In this document: piece after piece, positions 11,356 to 25,900 of the stretch | How the letters are laid out: each line of letters starts with the position of its first letter | Position numbering within the stretch: position 1 is the first letter of the stretch | DNA from: Rhynochetos jubatus | Taxonomy: Eukaryota; Chordata; Aves; Eurypygiformes; Rhynochetidae | Length of the DNA: 64,000 bases | Direction: 5' to 3' | NCBI GenBank assembly: GCA_027574665.1 | Contig: CM050648.1 | Span: 49,257,200 to 49,321,199, forward strand | Program-made: the position numbers and the translations under genes | Notes under the pieces: generated by a model | What the model was told of the DNA's origin: nothing | Database searches by the model: none | Seen by the model: the letters and a program-made list of their open reading frames with translations, nothing else

Positions 11356-14300
11356 TGCCATCTCTTCCAAAGCAATTTGGGAGAAATTGAATTCTTCATG
11401 CCTGAATATACATTAATATTCTTCAGCTGAACCTAGTTTCATTTGAAACTTTTCTTACCATATCTAAAAGAGCAAGATGCCTCGTTTATGCTGGAAGATA
11501 AGTGTGTTTACCTGCAGACAAGATAGAAATGGGTTCTGTTTACCAGCAAAAAATCCCTGTGGATCTAACCACAGCCACTAAAGTGAGAAATACTGCCACA
11601 TATGCTGAAGCACAGCATTACAATCCAGCCCTCTCTTCTCCAAGAGAACGGTGGGTTTTGAAGGGAAGGAGTACAATTCTTTATCATCTTTATTTTTACA
11701 TCTCGCTGGTTGTAAATGCCCTGGGTGCCCTAGGGAAACCTGTCTAGCTGCCGTGCCAGGGCCATTCTCTCTCAGTCCTCCTTCAGTAACGTTTGAAACC
11801 AGGAACATTTTTAGCCAACCTTGACACAGTTATAAGAGAAGAGCTCAGCAATGTGAAGGGCAGTGGCTGGTCAGAGGGGAAAATTTGTCCTTGCTGGAGA
11901 AAAGGCAGCCAGTGGTACCCCAGCTCTGTATCCATTTCAGGAGAGGGCAGAGGGCTGGCCAGTGAGCACAAATGCTGGTGGTGAGCCATCACGTTGCCCA
12001 CTGCTGATGGTTGGGTACAGGCAGGACTGGAAGTACTATCCAGGGAGAGATGGGATGGCATTGAAACACCTCCAAGACTAGGCTACCACCTGCCATGTTG
12101 AACAGTTTGTTTGTAGCTTGACACTCGCAGCTGAAGTTATACCTTTGAAGTAACTGAAGAAAGGATTTGATACCCAACTTGAAGACTTTTGGTCTTAGAA
12201 TCATATTATTTCTTTTCCCTGTATAACGTGTGCTCTTTGCCCCATTTTTAGTCCAAATGTCTTAATGGACGTCCAAGCTCCACATTTGGCTCCTCAGAAC
12301 AAACATCTAAGCAACTGTTTAAGTAGCTGTATTTTCATTGTAGTTTGAGGGGGGACAGGTTTGGAAGGAAAACATAGTGCCTAAATTGTGACAACCTCTG
12401 CTCATTCATCACCTCCCCATGGAAGCAGCTGAGGCTCATAGGTTTGTTCCTGTGTGGGTACACGTGTGCTACAGTGTTGGCAGGACTTATCCGACCCAGA
12501 CACTTCTTATATCATTGTGGTGGAAACCCAGAAATGTCCGTCTTGCTGAGAAAGCTCACACCTTCCAGATTGGACTGTATGAGGTACAGGTATGCCAGGT
12601 GATCTTCTAAACATGGTATTAGGATATCTGTGAGAGCTAAGCCAGTGATTCCCTGAAATAGGGAAGTCCAGGTTCATTTTCTTTCTGCACCCAAGAAGAT
12701 TCAGGCCTACAGCTTCTTCTGCCTGTATGACCCATGTTCTATCCCTTCTGTACATAGAAGTGAACTGGATCAAGAGGCTTATCCAATGTTTGGTGGTTAT
12801 AGCACTCCCTGGAAGAGGGGAGCCAGGGTTTCAATGCAGGGTTTACTCATACAGATGGAGCAATGGGGACCAGGTCTCCCCTGTTCAGAGTAGGTGTTGA
12901 TCAGTAATTGCCAGGATTTGGCCCCTAATACTTCTGGATAAAAAGATGTTGGTGTCTAGCCTCAGGCATCAGCCCTTGTCTTCAGGGAGGAAAATAGATG
13001 TTGTTTAAAATAAGAAATGTACTCAAAAATGCCTGCCTGCCTTGAGTTGTGAACATTCAAGAGGCATTATTTTTCCTCTTCATAAAATGACTGTATATAT
13101 GAATTACCATCTACTTGGAAGTAAGGATTTTGAGAATTGCATTTGTCAGCAGAAGAAACTGTTTAGGTTATTTGACTTGCTTCTGTGCTTTAAGTTATGA
13201 AAAGGTAATCACATTAACATTATTTAATGAACTCAAATAAGAGACCAATATGTAGTATACAGAGTTTACCTGGAAGCATCATCTTCAGATTTAAACTCCC
13301 AGTAGTAAACCTACCAGTCTGTGGAACCCAAAAGTCTATTTCTAATATTATTCTTCATAAAATGTGTATTGTGTGCTTAGTTTGAGTCCATTTTGGATTT
13401 CAGGTTGTCTGAACTGCTTTGCTATAATATTGTTCTGTACAGAAATAAGAGTGCCAATGAAGATTTCTGGCCACCGACTGCAGTGGCTGGCTCCAGGTTT
13501 ATTAACATAAAAATTCTGTATACACAGAAGAGGATGACTGAGCTCAGAATTAAATGCTGTTTAAACATACTGGTTTACCTGTACCCAAAACAAGAGTGAC
13601 TGCGTAGGAAGGAGGTTGGGCTAAATGTGGCCAAGTGTTAAGTGGTCCGTAATCTGAAAGTTGCCTTTTATTAACAGTGCATCTTAGCTACACATCTAGA
13701 GACAAGCATTCCATGCAAACGGGATGCAGGCTCAGTCCAGACATAAGCTGCAGTGGCTCTATGCTTATTTACAGGTCTGTAAGTTCTACTGCAAAGAACC
13801 AGCCCCGTGAAACTGTTGTCAGAAAGCTCAAGAAGCAGCATCAGCATTGCACTATCCAGAAGCCAATTTATCATTACCATCGATTGACATTGTCAATGCT
13901 TTCTTTATTAGTAATAAGGAGGTGGAGTGCTTGTTTTTATTTTCGACACTTGGTTGCAGTTGTCTTGGTGAATCTCTAATGTGTTACACAAACATACATG
14001 TTAGTTTCTGATAACAATGGCATCTTTATTAGTCCTTCTTCTATTAATTGTACCTGGATCTTTCTTATCCTTCCCATTCTGAGCACGTTTTGGAGAAACT
14101 AAATGTTTTGACTGTGAGGGCGGGAACAGGAGGGAGTTAATTCCAGAGTTGAACAAGAATTGGCAAGTAAAATGAGACATTAATTTCCTTCATCCCAGTT
14201 GCTGACCGTATGAATCAGCTTGTGGAAGTGGCTCATGCAGGCTGTCCTGCCTCATTAGAATGGGTAGATGAAGGCAGGTGGGCTCTGTGCAAGACCAGGA

Positions 14301-14545
14301 GTAATGTATCTGTGAGGGTCTTGGGCAAAGACAAATGGGTTCCCCCTGTTCCCTCATTAAATGGGGACAGGCCTACTGCTATAATCCTGACAGTGTTACT
14401 GTTTAACTTACACTGTTGGGCCTCTCCATTTCCCCCATTGCCTGTGGGCCTGGGTTGTTCTCCTCCAAAGCCAGCTCTAGATTGATGCTTTTCTTTCAGA
14501 CTTCTCCACACCAGCTCATTCCCCGACACTTGACCTCACTACATT

Positions 14546-14565
14546 AAAAAAAAAAAAAAAAAAAA
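14546..14565. repeat. A20 homopolymer
   Basis: Twenty consecutive A bases in CHST9 intron sequence. No retroposed gene or SINE body is recognisable upstream. Confidence 0.9.
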
Positions 14566-17500
14566 GTCTTTCCCTCTGCCCTTTTCTTCTTCACTCATTT
14601 TTTCTGTGCCTTTGCTCCAAGTCACGCTGCAGTGAGATGCCGAGCTTTCTGATAACAGATTCAAGGAGGAATAGTCACTGATTCACAAAGCTGTGTTTTG
14701 AAAAGCAGCATTTAAAATGACTGGTATTTGTTAATTAAAATCCACCTGCAGTATTTTTTTTTTTTGTTACCATGATCAGTTAGTCTCATTTGTGTCTGTC
14801 TCAGTGTTCACAAGTACTTCCATTGAAACTAATTGTATTTCAGCTACAGACTATAAAATTTGCCTCTGCAGGAAGCTCTGACCACCTCATACAGTAATTT
14901 CTTTTTTCTTTTTTTTCCTCCAACTCATTTAGTAATCTCAGAGATACTTGGTACAAGTACATGTGGTTTAGGGATACATAACTCACAGGAAAATGTGGTG
15001 TGTGTTTCAGCAAAGTTTTGCCAGTCAGGACTGGTGGCTACACATACAAAACACTTTTATATCTTAATCCAGAGGAAAGATAAGCTTGCTGCTATTTTGT
15101 GTTCTTTTGAGAATTTTAGGGGCAGCAAGAACTAGGAAAGTTCAAAGCACAGTTGTTTCATTCTTCCTCTTCCTTACTGGAATTGTGTATGAGCCACAAG
15201 GTATCCCTGACAGAAGGGACCACCTTCTACCGCTTCTACCGCTAAACTTGCAGTGTTCGCAAGGAATGTGTGTGTCAGCTCTGGCTTGCGAGGAACGTAG
15301 CAGTGGTGATTTGCCCTGAATAACTTATATAAGCCAAAAATTCATGACTCCACTGGAAGGTGAGACGTTAGTGGTGCCTATCTCTGGAGTAGCTGTTTTA
15401 AGCACAAGTGATGAATCAAGAGGTTTATCTCTGCTGCACAGAAGATGAAGCATCTCATCAGCAAATACTTCCTGTCACTTGTGGCCAGCATACATAGTCT
15501 CTCCTTTGGGCATTCCTGCAGGGATTTGTGTAGCTCACCAACATTACACTGCACAGCTGCTCTGATGTGAGAAAGTTATGAGCATACGTACATGTTAGCT
15601 CAGGTAGCATTCTAGTAGGAGAGTCTAGCCATACTGAATTACACTTTGCAAATAGTATTCTAGCACCAAAACTGTTAAGGGTAATCCCTACTTTTGCCAG
15701 GCTTAAGAAAACTTGCACAGGCATGTGTAAGTATTGTTCCACATGTTTTTACAGTTAAAGCAAAGTGGTAATAGCTCCAGGCTTCACTGGCTTGCTGAAG
15801 ATAGGAGTCAACTTTTCCTCATATTTCAACCACATATGAATTCTGAACAATCATCAGCCACAATTGTGAACCTCTACTGAAGAAATCCTTCTAACTGTGC
15901 CCAGTTATGTGGAAAACTTGATACTTTAAGCAAATGAGGTTTAGGCTGAAACTCTATTTTAACTTTTCGAAGACTCACATGTACCTAGAATCCAAGTGAG
16001 AGGATGTTTCTTTTATAGCCCTCTAGAATTCAAGATGCCTTTTTCTAAATACCCAAATTAAGAAACTGATTTTCATGTGTTCCCTGATCAATAAGGAATC
16101 AGAGAGTGAATCAGAAAATGAGTCTCAGAAGAGCCTTTCTCTGTGTGTTTTTGACAGAGAGATCCTAGGGAACAAGTAAGGTCCTGAAATTATGCTGTCA
16201 TCATGATACAATCCCCACATAAGAAGCAAAGTAAAGGAATAAATTTATACAGTGTAATAAAGTATCTCGTGCTCTCAGTTCTTGCTGAACTTTGGCACTG
16301 CCTGAGCAGGTCTAGTACCAAAGGTCTGGGATGTAAGCAAAGATACAATATACTCCAAGCATGTATTTCAGACTCCTGTCATCTCATCGCTGGGGCGGCC
16401 TTTGCTCTTCTTGTGGGTAAGTTTCCGTGAGCATGTGCTGCAGAACCCCTGCCAAGGTTGATCAGAAAACACAAAGGCTCTGTCCTTCTAAATAATTGTT
16501 TTTCATAATTTTCATCTGGAAAAAAATATTTCAACCTGCTCTTGTCTTAAGGAGTGAAGATTTATCATCTTTGAATGCCCATGTGTTTACAGAGCACCCA
16601 TAATAACTATTTAGTATAATAGTTCTGAGAGGGTCCTCAGGGCACTCAAACCTGCAACAGCCAAGTGCAAGCCACATTGAAAAGCAGAACACAGTAGGAT
16701 CTCAGGTGATTCATGCAGTTGCTCCTAAGAAGCATCTTAAAAAGCTATTTCAGGAAGTATGTTTTAGCCAGATGTTGAGTAACAAACAATACATTACTGA
16801 TACTTACAATGCAGTATTTCACAGCACAGAAAAGCACAATAAAACAGAGTATTTCTTTCCTCCACTGTTCTTTGTCCTAAGTTTACTGTTAGGCTCACTT
16901 AGTTCTATTTTTCTTGTTAGTAAAAGTGAAGATCCAGCACTAAAGCATTTAGGAAACACAGCACTGTCTGCACTGAAGGCCATTAAATCTTTGTAACTCA
17001 GCCCTGGAATATCATCCTTTTCAATACATCACTATGGTTTTGCATGGTGGGTTGCTCTAATTGCAAACTATCTAGATGAGATTCCACCCGTACATTGTAA
17101 AACCACCACAAAGTGTAATTGGGTGAGTCTTAACCAGTCTTGGCAGTACTCAGTTTCTTCTACGCCAGTGGCTTGTGAAGATATTAAAGGAAAGTATAGC
17201 TTCAATGTCTGTAAAAGAAGGTACTAGCAATTATTTTTACAGTGAGTAGAAATCCCTTTGCAGATGGGGGAGAAGCAGAAAATCTCCAGCAATAAATATG
17301 AAAAAAAAAAATCTATTAACCCGTTAATGACTCAAAAATGCATTTTTTTTTCAGCAGCTTCACTGAGTTGCCTGCCAGTAGGCAAACACCACACTAACAC
17401 TGTTAAATTCCCTTTTTTCCTTTTATTTAAACTAGTTTTAAAATCTATCTTCAGTTCCTGCCTAGCTAAAGGGAGACAGAGACTCTACTACATTAGACTC

Positions 17501-18692
17501 TTGGCCATTTCTTAACTTTCTTTCAAATGTCTTAGTGTAAATAGAGAACAAGGCACTCTGCATAATTACTGACAAGGGTGTAAAAATTCACTGGATTTTA
17601 ATTCTCAGGTGAAATGTGCACATCCTGCTGCATAGGTTGTCAGCATGTCTCGAGCACAGCTTTGCATCTGTCCAAGCTGACCATGGAGTTCATCGCCTAT
17701 GCCAGTCAGCTAGTTCCCAAACTCACCTGCTCCTAAGCAAGCCATGAATGACTATCCCTGCACTTAGACATTTGTCTCAAAGAGTTTGGGAAGATCTGGA
17801 TCCAGAGTCAGTGACTGATACAGGATTACCTGCATGCTGCCTGTTGTCAGTGTATGGTCAGGCATTTTCCAAAGTAGTGGTGCTGAGCAGCTTGTGGGGT
17901 GGACTGTTAGTAACAGATATCATGGACAAGGGGTTTTTTTAGAAATATTTATTGCTTTTCCAAGTTTCTTCTTTTCCTGTTCCTGATGTGGAAAAAAAAA
18001 AAAATCAATATGACATGGAGGTGTTCAGATCTTTAAAGTGTCAGAAAATGGGCAATGAAAAGTCACTGGCACCAAGAGGAAGCCAAAAAAAAGCACCTCG
18101 CTTTGCATAAGCCTAGTATCATGAAACATTAAAATCCTTTCAGTGTGTGGCTTTCAGCTCTCTCATGCACATAAGAGTGCTAGCAGCTAAATATGCCAGA
18201 CTGTCTGGTAGTTTTGCTTAAGAAATATTAGCACTATCTATTCAACAATTCATTAGTTTCCCAAGAAAACTTTCTAGTTAAACAGTTCTCATCAAAGTAA
18301 AGCTTAATTCATCCCTTCATTCATCTCACCTTTACTAGCTACTGACCCAGTTACCCAGGCAATAGTATAGGAAGGTTTGATCTCTTCTATTTTTGAGTTG
18401 GAAAACTTCCATGGCAACGTCATGGCTATTTATGCCTTTGAAAATTATCACTATCCATTCCCAGTCTTAGACATAGGAAATTACAGCCAGCATTTACTGC
18501 AAGCGCACTGTCCCTCCTGGAGCTTATAGTAACATTTATTTGCCAGTACTGTTGTATTCATTATGGGTTGTGTCTCGATGAGAAGGGGAAGTGGAGATGG
18601 GAAGCAACTAATAGTATTTTACATATTTAGATAATTTTTTTGTCCTCAGAACTTCCTGTGTCACTGTCTTTCCCCTATGTGTTTTTTCTTTC

Positions 18693-18714
18693 TTTTTTTT
18701 TTTTTTTTTTTTTT
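18693..18714. repeat. T22 homopolymer
   Basis: Run of T bases after a T/C-rich stretch in the CHST9 intron. No attached repeat family recognised. Confidence 0.9.
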
Positions 18715-21398
18715 AACCTTCTGTTTGGGACCTCTTTTTCCTGATAGATTCTTTCTTCTTTTGCTTCATCTCACTTGGAGGGAGCCCCTTTCAAGTGACT
18801 CCCACTGTGCAGATGTTGTTCCTTTAGGGTGTTACTTGAGATTTCTCAGAACAGTTCTGCCCATCCTTCTCTGAAGTCTTTAATCCCAGGAAGAATCTTT
18901 CAGTAGTGGCTCCTATAGCCACAGCCATAGTTTCTGAGACTGAAATGCAATCCTTTTCTGGTATCTCCTCGGGTTATCCCCTGAGGTTGGTCCTGGATCC
19001 CAGACGGACTGTTCGAAATGGAAGAAAATCAAGACCACGTGCCTTTCAGTCTGTCCTTTTCCCTCCTGGCCATGAGGAACTGATGCATCTTCCACTAGTT
19101 CAGGATGACAACCTGAATTCAGAAGGTTGAACTTTCCTCTGAAGTGTAGGGCTCATTTTAATGGCTTTAGTTTGAAAGTCAGATGGTTTAAGTGTCTTTG
19201 CACTGAAATAGACTGCTACATTCAGATTACATACCATAGGAAATCATGACCTACTGTTTCCCTCTCTTGAATTTTCTCTGCACTGGGGAACCCCAGGACA
19301 GTCACTTATCACTGGAGATTGTCTTCTAAATCATAGAATTCCCCAGAGCCATGATGATGAGTCTACAATCTTTGGTGACTTCAGCACTGTAGTATAACTT
19401 TAGTTCTACTGGTGTTGTGTGGTTGATTTCTGACTATCCCATACTTTTCATTTTCACCTTTTTAAGTTCCAGATTTTTCTTTTAAGGTCAAAGCATTCAG
19501 TTTATTTGTAAGTCTGTTGTCGTGCAGTTGCACTTGTAAGTTGCCATTCACTGTGATGCTGAAATTCCCATTAGGCTCATAGTCTACCACTGTTTTACTA
19601 CTAGTACTGCCTTCTGTTACTACACACTAGCTATATCCCTGAATTCTTTCCATCCTAAGGCAGGAGGGATAAATCTCTAGGCACATGTGTTTCTATTGTT
19701 TTAAAGACTGAAACATTACACAACAGACCCAGATTATATTAGAAAAACAGACCAGGACCAAGTTAAAGAATTCAAGTATCCTTTTGCATCTCTAAAAACA
19801 CCAACAGGCATTCTCTTACAGATGTACAAGTCCTGCATGGCTCTGTTCTTTTATTTGCTTTCACCAATACAAAAATCATTTTACTCACTTCAGGGGTTTG
19901 CAGCAATACAGAATAGCTAGGTCCCCCAGTTTTATTTTTGTCATTGGAACTTATTACACTGCAAGATAGGCTAGCTTTTCTTGGAACTGCTTGTTTTTCC
20001 ACAGGCTTCATTTCAAACTGGAATCCAGATTGTGTTCCATTCATTACCATTACTTACATTATTCCTCTGAATTTTTAACAGCATTTTTTGAGTTGGCCTA
20101 TGAACTTTCCCATCCCCCCCAAATTCACACTTATGGTCTGCCAGTCCACAAATCAACTTTCCAGTAAATGTTTAATCAGTTTATGGCAGAAGAGTCTTTT
20201 TATGTAGGTTTCAAAAAAGGTTAGACTTATGAAATCAGGCAGTCTGTGCACGTGTGTCCATCTACCCCTTAGACTACCTGATATTTGCAGCAGAATGTTT
20301 AAAAACACATTGACCAGCATCCCCCCTCTCCATAAGTGTAATGAAAACAGGTAGCTATATAGATATCCCAATGCAGCAGGCTTGCCAACTGAAAGGAGAA
20401 AAAAAATCTACAAGCCTTAGTAGACACTCGAGAATCTACTTGGGAATGAGAGAGCAGAAATACCCAAACTGCTTGAAACTCTTCTGTCAACTTGCATGAT
20501 ACAAGATCCTGGAAAATTTGACGGCAAACCACAGATCCAAGCTTTGATGTTCCTGCAGCTTGTGGATTACACGGTGGCTGGGGACATTCGAAGAGACGTT
20601 TGGGAGGAAAGTCTCATCTTTTCACCTTCTTTGCAGGGTCACTAGTTGATGTTTAGTTAGTTGGTGTCATTAATGTTGATGTTTAAATGTCAGATGGAAT
20701 AGACTCTATGTTGCCTTATCAGCTGTGAAAGCAGCGATCTCAGGTGCAGGCATTTGTGTTGTAAACACCTGTATGTGCATGCAGTCCAGTGCATCCCACT
20801 TCCACGATCTACCTATTGGGGGACAGAAACAGGATATTTTTGGAGGGAGGATTTCATCTCTCACTACACCCCACTCAAACCCACTGATGTCAACTATTTA
20901 GGAGCTCTAGGTTCATCCCCTAACACCTCTGGGGGACAAGGCCAGCTGCCAGTCACAGCAGTGGAAGCAGATCCAGCAGCTGTTAATGTGGTTGTGCCGT
21001 TGTGCTCCAAAGAGCTGTTAGTGGCCGTGCAATTCAACCAGTGCTGTCATGGGGCAAAATGTCTTCGGTAGAGAAAAGCACCTTTCCAGCCCTACCAGGA
21101 CTGTCAGCCTCCCCGTGTGAACCTCTTCTGATTTCCTAAAAGGCGTGGCTTAAGCTATCTATTTTTGTAGAAAGACCTACTGTGTGCTAACAGGTAAACT
21201 TCAGAACACAGATTTCAGTAATTAGCCCAGCTTGCTGCTAAACTAGATGTGTGGATCAAGTGATTCAAACGAGGCTTTGCAGTGCTATAGGGGGCTTGTT
21301 TGCAAGTGCGCGCTGCCATCCTTGCTGCTGTTGCAATGTGAATGGGCTGGGCTGGGCTGTCGCTGGGTTGTAAGCTCTGCTCTTTTCCATCTTTGCAG

Positions 21399-22493
21399 GA
21401 TTTCACACTCCCACCTCCAGGAATGCCGAGGAGAGCAGCGTGGAGCAGGAGCCCTCCTCCTGGCCTCAGTAAGGATGAGATGGTCGTCTCAGGCAGCAGG
21501 CACTGGCAGGGTAAGGTTGACCCTTTCGGTGTGGTGGCTGTCTCCTTGGCAAGCCAACAGTCTGACCAGCAGCTGAGCGAGTCACCTCTCAGCCCCTTCA
21601 GAGGGGTGGATTTATCTCCTGCACTGCACCCTTTAAACAAGACACTAGTCAAGGGTGGCAAGTGGAAGGATGTGGATAATGCCCAGGAAAAGCGCAGGTC
21701 CTTCCTGCATGACTTCTGTAAGAAATACAACAGCAGAAAGAAGCTGCGGACCCACCTCGTGCACTTGGTGTCAAGAATTTACGTGGAGGACAGGCACAAG
21801 GTCCTGTACTGCGAAGTGCCGAAAGCAGGCTGCTCCAATTGGAAAAGGGTCCTCATGGTGCTCAATGGACTCGCTGCTTCAGCACACAACATTTCCCATG
21901 ATGATGTGCACTATGGAAAGCATCTAAGGAAACTGGACAGTTATGACCTAAAAGGGATATACACACGCCTGAACACGTACACCAAGACTATATTTGTACG
22001 TGATCCTATGGAAAGACTGGTATCTGCCTTCAGGGATAAGTTTGAACATCCAAACAGCTACTACCATCCAGTATTTGGGAAGGCAATAATTAAGAAGTAT
22101 AGACATAATGCAAATGAAGAGGCATTGAAAACAGGATCGGGAGTTAAGTTCAAGGAGTTTATCCAATATCTGTTAGATTCCCATCGCCCAATAGGAATGG
22201 ACATTCATTGGGAGCAAGTCAGTAAGCTCTGCTATCCCTGCCTCATCAACTATGATTTTATAGGAAAGTTTGAAACCCTGGAAGAAGATGCCAATTACTT
22301 TTTGCAGCTGGTAGGTGCTCCAGCTGAACTGAAGTTTCCTAAATTCAAGGACAGGCATTCCTCTGATGAAAGAACAAGTGCAGAAGTAGTGAGGCAATAC
22401 TTAAAGGAATTGTCTAAGGAGGAGAGGCAGCTGACCTTCAACTTCTATTACTTGGATTACTTAATGTTCAATTATACATCACCAATTGTATAG
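21399..22493 (+). CDS. CHST9: CHST9 terminal coding exon (GalNAc-4-O-sulfotransferase 2)
   Basis: CHST9 is a type II Golgi membrane enzyme of the sulfotransferase-2 family. It moves sulfate from PAPS to the 4-hydroxyl of terminal GalNAc on N- and O-glycans. The exon follows an acceptor ending tttgcag and encodes 364 residues plus TAG. Residues 1-76 are variable stem rich in P and S; conservation starts near HPLNKTLVK (77-85). The PAPS 5'-phosphosulfate motif PKAGCSN is at 141-147 (21819-21839), and the 3'-phosphate motif [11 protein letters not shown] is at 200-210. Later family segments include [18 protein letters not shown] and [10 protein letters not shown]. Possible N-glycosylation sites are NKT (80), NIS (164) and NYT (358). 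The close CHST8 paralogue is the main alternative; detailed similarity and the AQP4 neighbour favour CHST9. The frame is intact, with no sign of pseudogene decay. The open frame continues 57 bases upstream into the intron but has no support there. Confidence 0.95.
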   Translation, partial: DFTLPPPGMPRRAAWSRSPPPGLSKDEMVVSGSRHWQGKVDPFGVVAVSLASQQSDQQLSESPLSPFRGVDLSPALHPLNKTLVKGGKWKDVDNAQEKRRSFLHDFCKKYNSRKKLRTHLVHLVSRIYVEDRHKVLYCEVPKAGCSNWKRVLMVLNGLAASAHNISHDDVHYGKHLRKLDSYDLKGIYTRLNTYTKTIFVRDPMERLVSAFRDKFEHPNSYYHPVFGKAIIKKYRHNANEEALKTGSGVKFKEFIQYLLDSHRPIGMDIHWEQVSKLCYPCLINYDFIGKFETLEEDANYFLQLVGAPAELKFPKFKDRHSSDERTSAEVVRQYLKELSKEERQLTFNFYYLDYLMFNYTSPIV

Positions 22494-22935
22494 CACCAGA
22501 ATAGCTTCGGGCTTCTATTAGATATTTATCGTTTTGGGATTCAAAACAACTACTTTGATGTTAGCCCTGAAAGGAAACAAAGTTACTGCTAAGTGGAGTT
22601 GTCTTGACTTCGTGGGGATTTTATAAGCTAGAGTGACATCAATTGACATTAAATTATAGGAGAATGCACAAAAAAAGACCTGTAAACAGCATAAATTGCA
22701 CTAAAATGCCTGAAAGAGCTGCTTTTACCATTATGGATTATACTGTGGAAGTGGTAGTGCAGCCAGCTGTTGCATTAGCTTACTTAATGTTCTTTTAATG
22801 GTTTAAGAAAAAAGCATTCTGAGTAGTATGATTCTTTTTTTGGTGTGACTGCTTTAGAAATTGTTTTTGAAACTATTTTTGAATGTATTTTTTACTTTCT
22901 GTCCCTTATTAATAAAGAAGCATTGGCTAATTTTC
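22494..22935 (+). terminator. CHST9: CHST9 3' UTR with polyadenylation signal
   Basis: About 440 bases of AT-rich untranslated sequence follow the TAG. AATAAA is at 22911-22916, and a GT-rich stretch (22940-22980) downstream could bind cleavage factors. The cleavage site is probably near 22930. A longer 3' UTR is possible. Confidence 0.75.
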
Positions 22936-25900
22936 TACGATGTTTGCAGTGTTCTCAGTTGCAAGGGGTGGTTGTTTGATTATCATTAGACTGTAGCTTT
23001 TTTTAGACCTAATTATTTTTTATTGAAGGATGCTTCTGAATACAAATGCATAAACCGACAAATAACACAGCAGCTCACATGTTGAGCAGAGTAAATTTGG
23101 ATAAGCCTGTGATCTGAAGTCCCAATCCACTACCCTATTTTGATTGATGCACTAGAGTTGACAAACATGACCCTCCTTTCAGAGAACTGCTACATAGATT
23201 AAAATTAACATTTTAATTTACAGTAGAGTCAACCACATGGTGCATACTGTGGTCCCAATATTCAAGATAGTCTTCATCTCTGGTGATTGGGCAAAGTCTT
23301 AGTGTGGTAGCTATGGGATATTATAAGGCCTGTACTGAGAAGCAACTTCATTGCAACTGCTGCAACCACTCTTGGTCTGCCAGTGTCTGATCATCAGTGC
23401 AGCTCCCAGCTATTTGTTACGCAGAAGGTGTGTATGCACATCGCCTCCCAATCCCATGGGCTGGTTTTGTCCTGAGCTTCCTGAAGTCACCTGTGTTTGG
23501 CTGCCCTTCCTGCCTTGTCAGCAGCCAGAAAACCCCAAGGGCAAGGTGGACGCTGCAGTGTTTCGTGGTGCGATGGGTATTGGTGATTTGTCCTAGAGGC
23601 AGTTGTGTCCAGAGTCCCACAGTCCTGGTTATGAAAGGAAAAGGTACCTTCTCTCCTACTCACCCCTCTCCTCCCTCAAGTGGTGTCTGACCAATGAATG
23701 TGGTCATTCCTGCAACCCACAGTTGCACGTGATGTTGTAGGATGAGTGGCTAGGCTCTCCCAGGAGGATGAGTCATCTCTCCAGAAGGGATACGGAGAAA
23801 ACCCTATGCCCTTCCTAAAGAAAAGTGATGCCTATTCTTTGCTTCCTGGAGTGGTTTGGGACATCTTGCTCCATCATGATATAGGAAGTTGTAGAATAAG
23901 GAAACAGCCTGGTGAGAATCTGATGAAAGTAAAATGGCCTTTTCCTCTGTTCCCAGCCAGTGCTCATGCTGCTGCTGTCCTCTCTCTCATCGCAGGCTTC
24001 AGTCCTTCCACAGAAGCAATTGTGGATTCCTGCTGAAAGGATAAACCCTTTCCTACATGCCCTCGCTGTTTGTTTCTCCCTCAGTTTTCTCCTCAGAAGA
24101 CCCTCCACGGTGCCAGTGCGTAACCAAACAGGGTCTGCGCGTCTCTCCTCATGGCAGGACAAGCTGATCTGAGGGGGAAAGATAAGACCATAGAGGGCAG
24201 GCCAAGTTGGAGGTGATGCACCTATAGCTGAAGCCAGCCTGTTCCCTGGGACTATGGAGCAAAGAGAAGAAAGAAAAAGCCCACGAGCCATCATGACCAT
24301 GAGGTGTGGAGAGGTGCAGGTGTTCAGCACCAGTGAGGAGGTGCAGGGATGCCTTGGACAGATAAACACACATACCGTCACTTATGTGAGCTGTTGCTGT
24401 GCTGAGACAGACCCCTGGGTGTTAACACCAGAAGGGTTTGGGACAGGTTATCCAACTGTTGAACAGCCACGATGCATGCCTTTCCTCAGGTGAACAATGT
24501 GTCCCTAAATCTCCCCCTTTAGACTCACGATGGTGTCTGATTCTCGCCTTCCCTGGCAGAAAGCCGTCCTGATTCTCCCGTGGGCTCCATCCCCAAGCAG
24601 GGAGCACCAGAGCTGCACCGCACTGCTGGGAGTGTCGTGGGGAGCACAGCTGCCCCACAGCCGAGGGCTCGGTCTCCTGGGGCATCATGCTAGAGAGGTG
24701 GTTCCTTGTAGCCACTTGTCATGCCAGACACTGCCGCCGCCGTGTTCTGCACCATGCCAGTTACTGGCTGTTACTGAGTTCCCATGTGTCGTCACCCAGC
24801 ATGGTTTCTTTATTTGTTTTTAATTTGGCCATGCACATTCATGACTCTTGATGTCAAGTGGGACTGTGCATTAGGACATTAAAGAGCAGGTCCTGCCAGA
24901 GTTTTGATTTTGTGTCATCCGGTCTCCTAACACAGGTGAAAAGTGCCTCAGATTTCACTTGGATTTGACCTTGATGTAAAAAGCATCTTTTCCACAAACG
25001 TAGCAGAGCTCTCTAGATCCTCTCCTCTTGTAAGTATTGATTACCACCTCAAATTCTGAATTAATTTCTCTTTCCTTGTAGGGAGGCCATTGAAGGTGTT
25101 AAATAAAAAATAAATGTACATCGACCTTTGAATGTCTACATATTTGCTTTGTCTTATCTGTTGTGGATGTGTGTTAATTAATTGTTAATTCACAGGAAAA
25201 AAAAGACTAATTTCCCAATATTAAAAAAAAAAATAGAAGGAACCAAAGTTTAACATGCTAATAAAGAATGGAGGCCAATTTATATGTGAGTTTTGTATGA
25301 ATTCTTTAATTCAGGGAAATAAATAGTGGCAAATGACAAAGTCTCTGAAGAATTTAAGCTTCACCTTGAGCTTGCTTTAGTGACAAACTTTCAGCCTATC
25401 TGATCAGGGAATGACAGAGATTCAGGGGTGGGGGGGGGTTATAATTGTATTGAAAAAGCTGTACAGTCTCATAAGATTTCATCTACTAACTGGCCTTAGA
25501 TAGAGCTATTGTTTGAGTTAAAGGGGGTGAAAGTAGTTATTAGCAAATGTTTGGCTTATGCAAATGAGAGAGAAAATGACACTGATTTGCATGCATCTGT
25601 GGACATAGACATCAGGTCCCTGGATTGTCATCTTGAAAATCTGGTATGGTTTCCATTTGTGATTTAAAAGGGGAGGATACTACTTACGGCCTTTAAAGCA
25701 TGTATGTGCTCAGAAGCGTAATTGTTTTAGCCACGCTGTTATTCTATGGCTGTAGTGAAAGTAATTTAACTTCTCTGTATGCTCAACTTCAAATTTCACA
25801 GCCCCTAACTGCACTTAAAAATTCATTTTTTGAAAAGCTAAGCCAGACTTTTGTAAAGAAGAGCCTCTCCATAGTCATCTTCAGCAACCTAAGGGATTCA

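Larger units (their letters stand above)
9991..21398 (+). other. CHST9 intron, 3' portion
   Basis: About 11.4 kb of AT-rich sequence up to the acceptor of the CHST9 terminal exon. ORFs are short and unsupported. It contains homopolymer tracts at 14546-14565 (A) and 18693-18714 (T) and a 16-bp perfect palindrome at 11340-11355 in an AT-rich block. No exon, RNA gene or other repeat family was recognised. Confidence 0.6.

Noticed and set aside
23815..24381. 188-codon minus-strand ORF
   Set aside because: No recognisable domain, no codon or splice support, several overlapping ORFs in other frames; probably chance.
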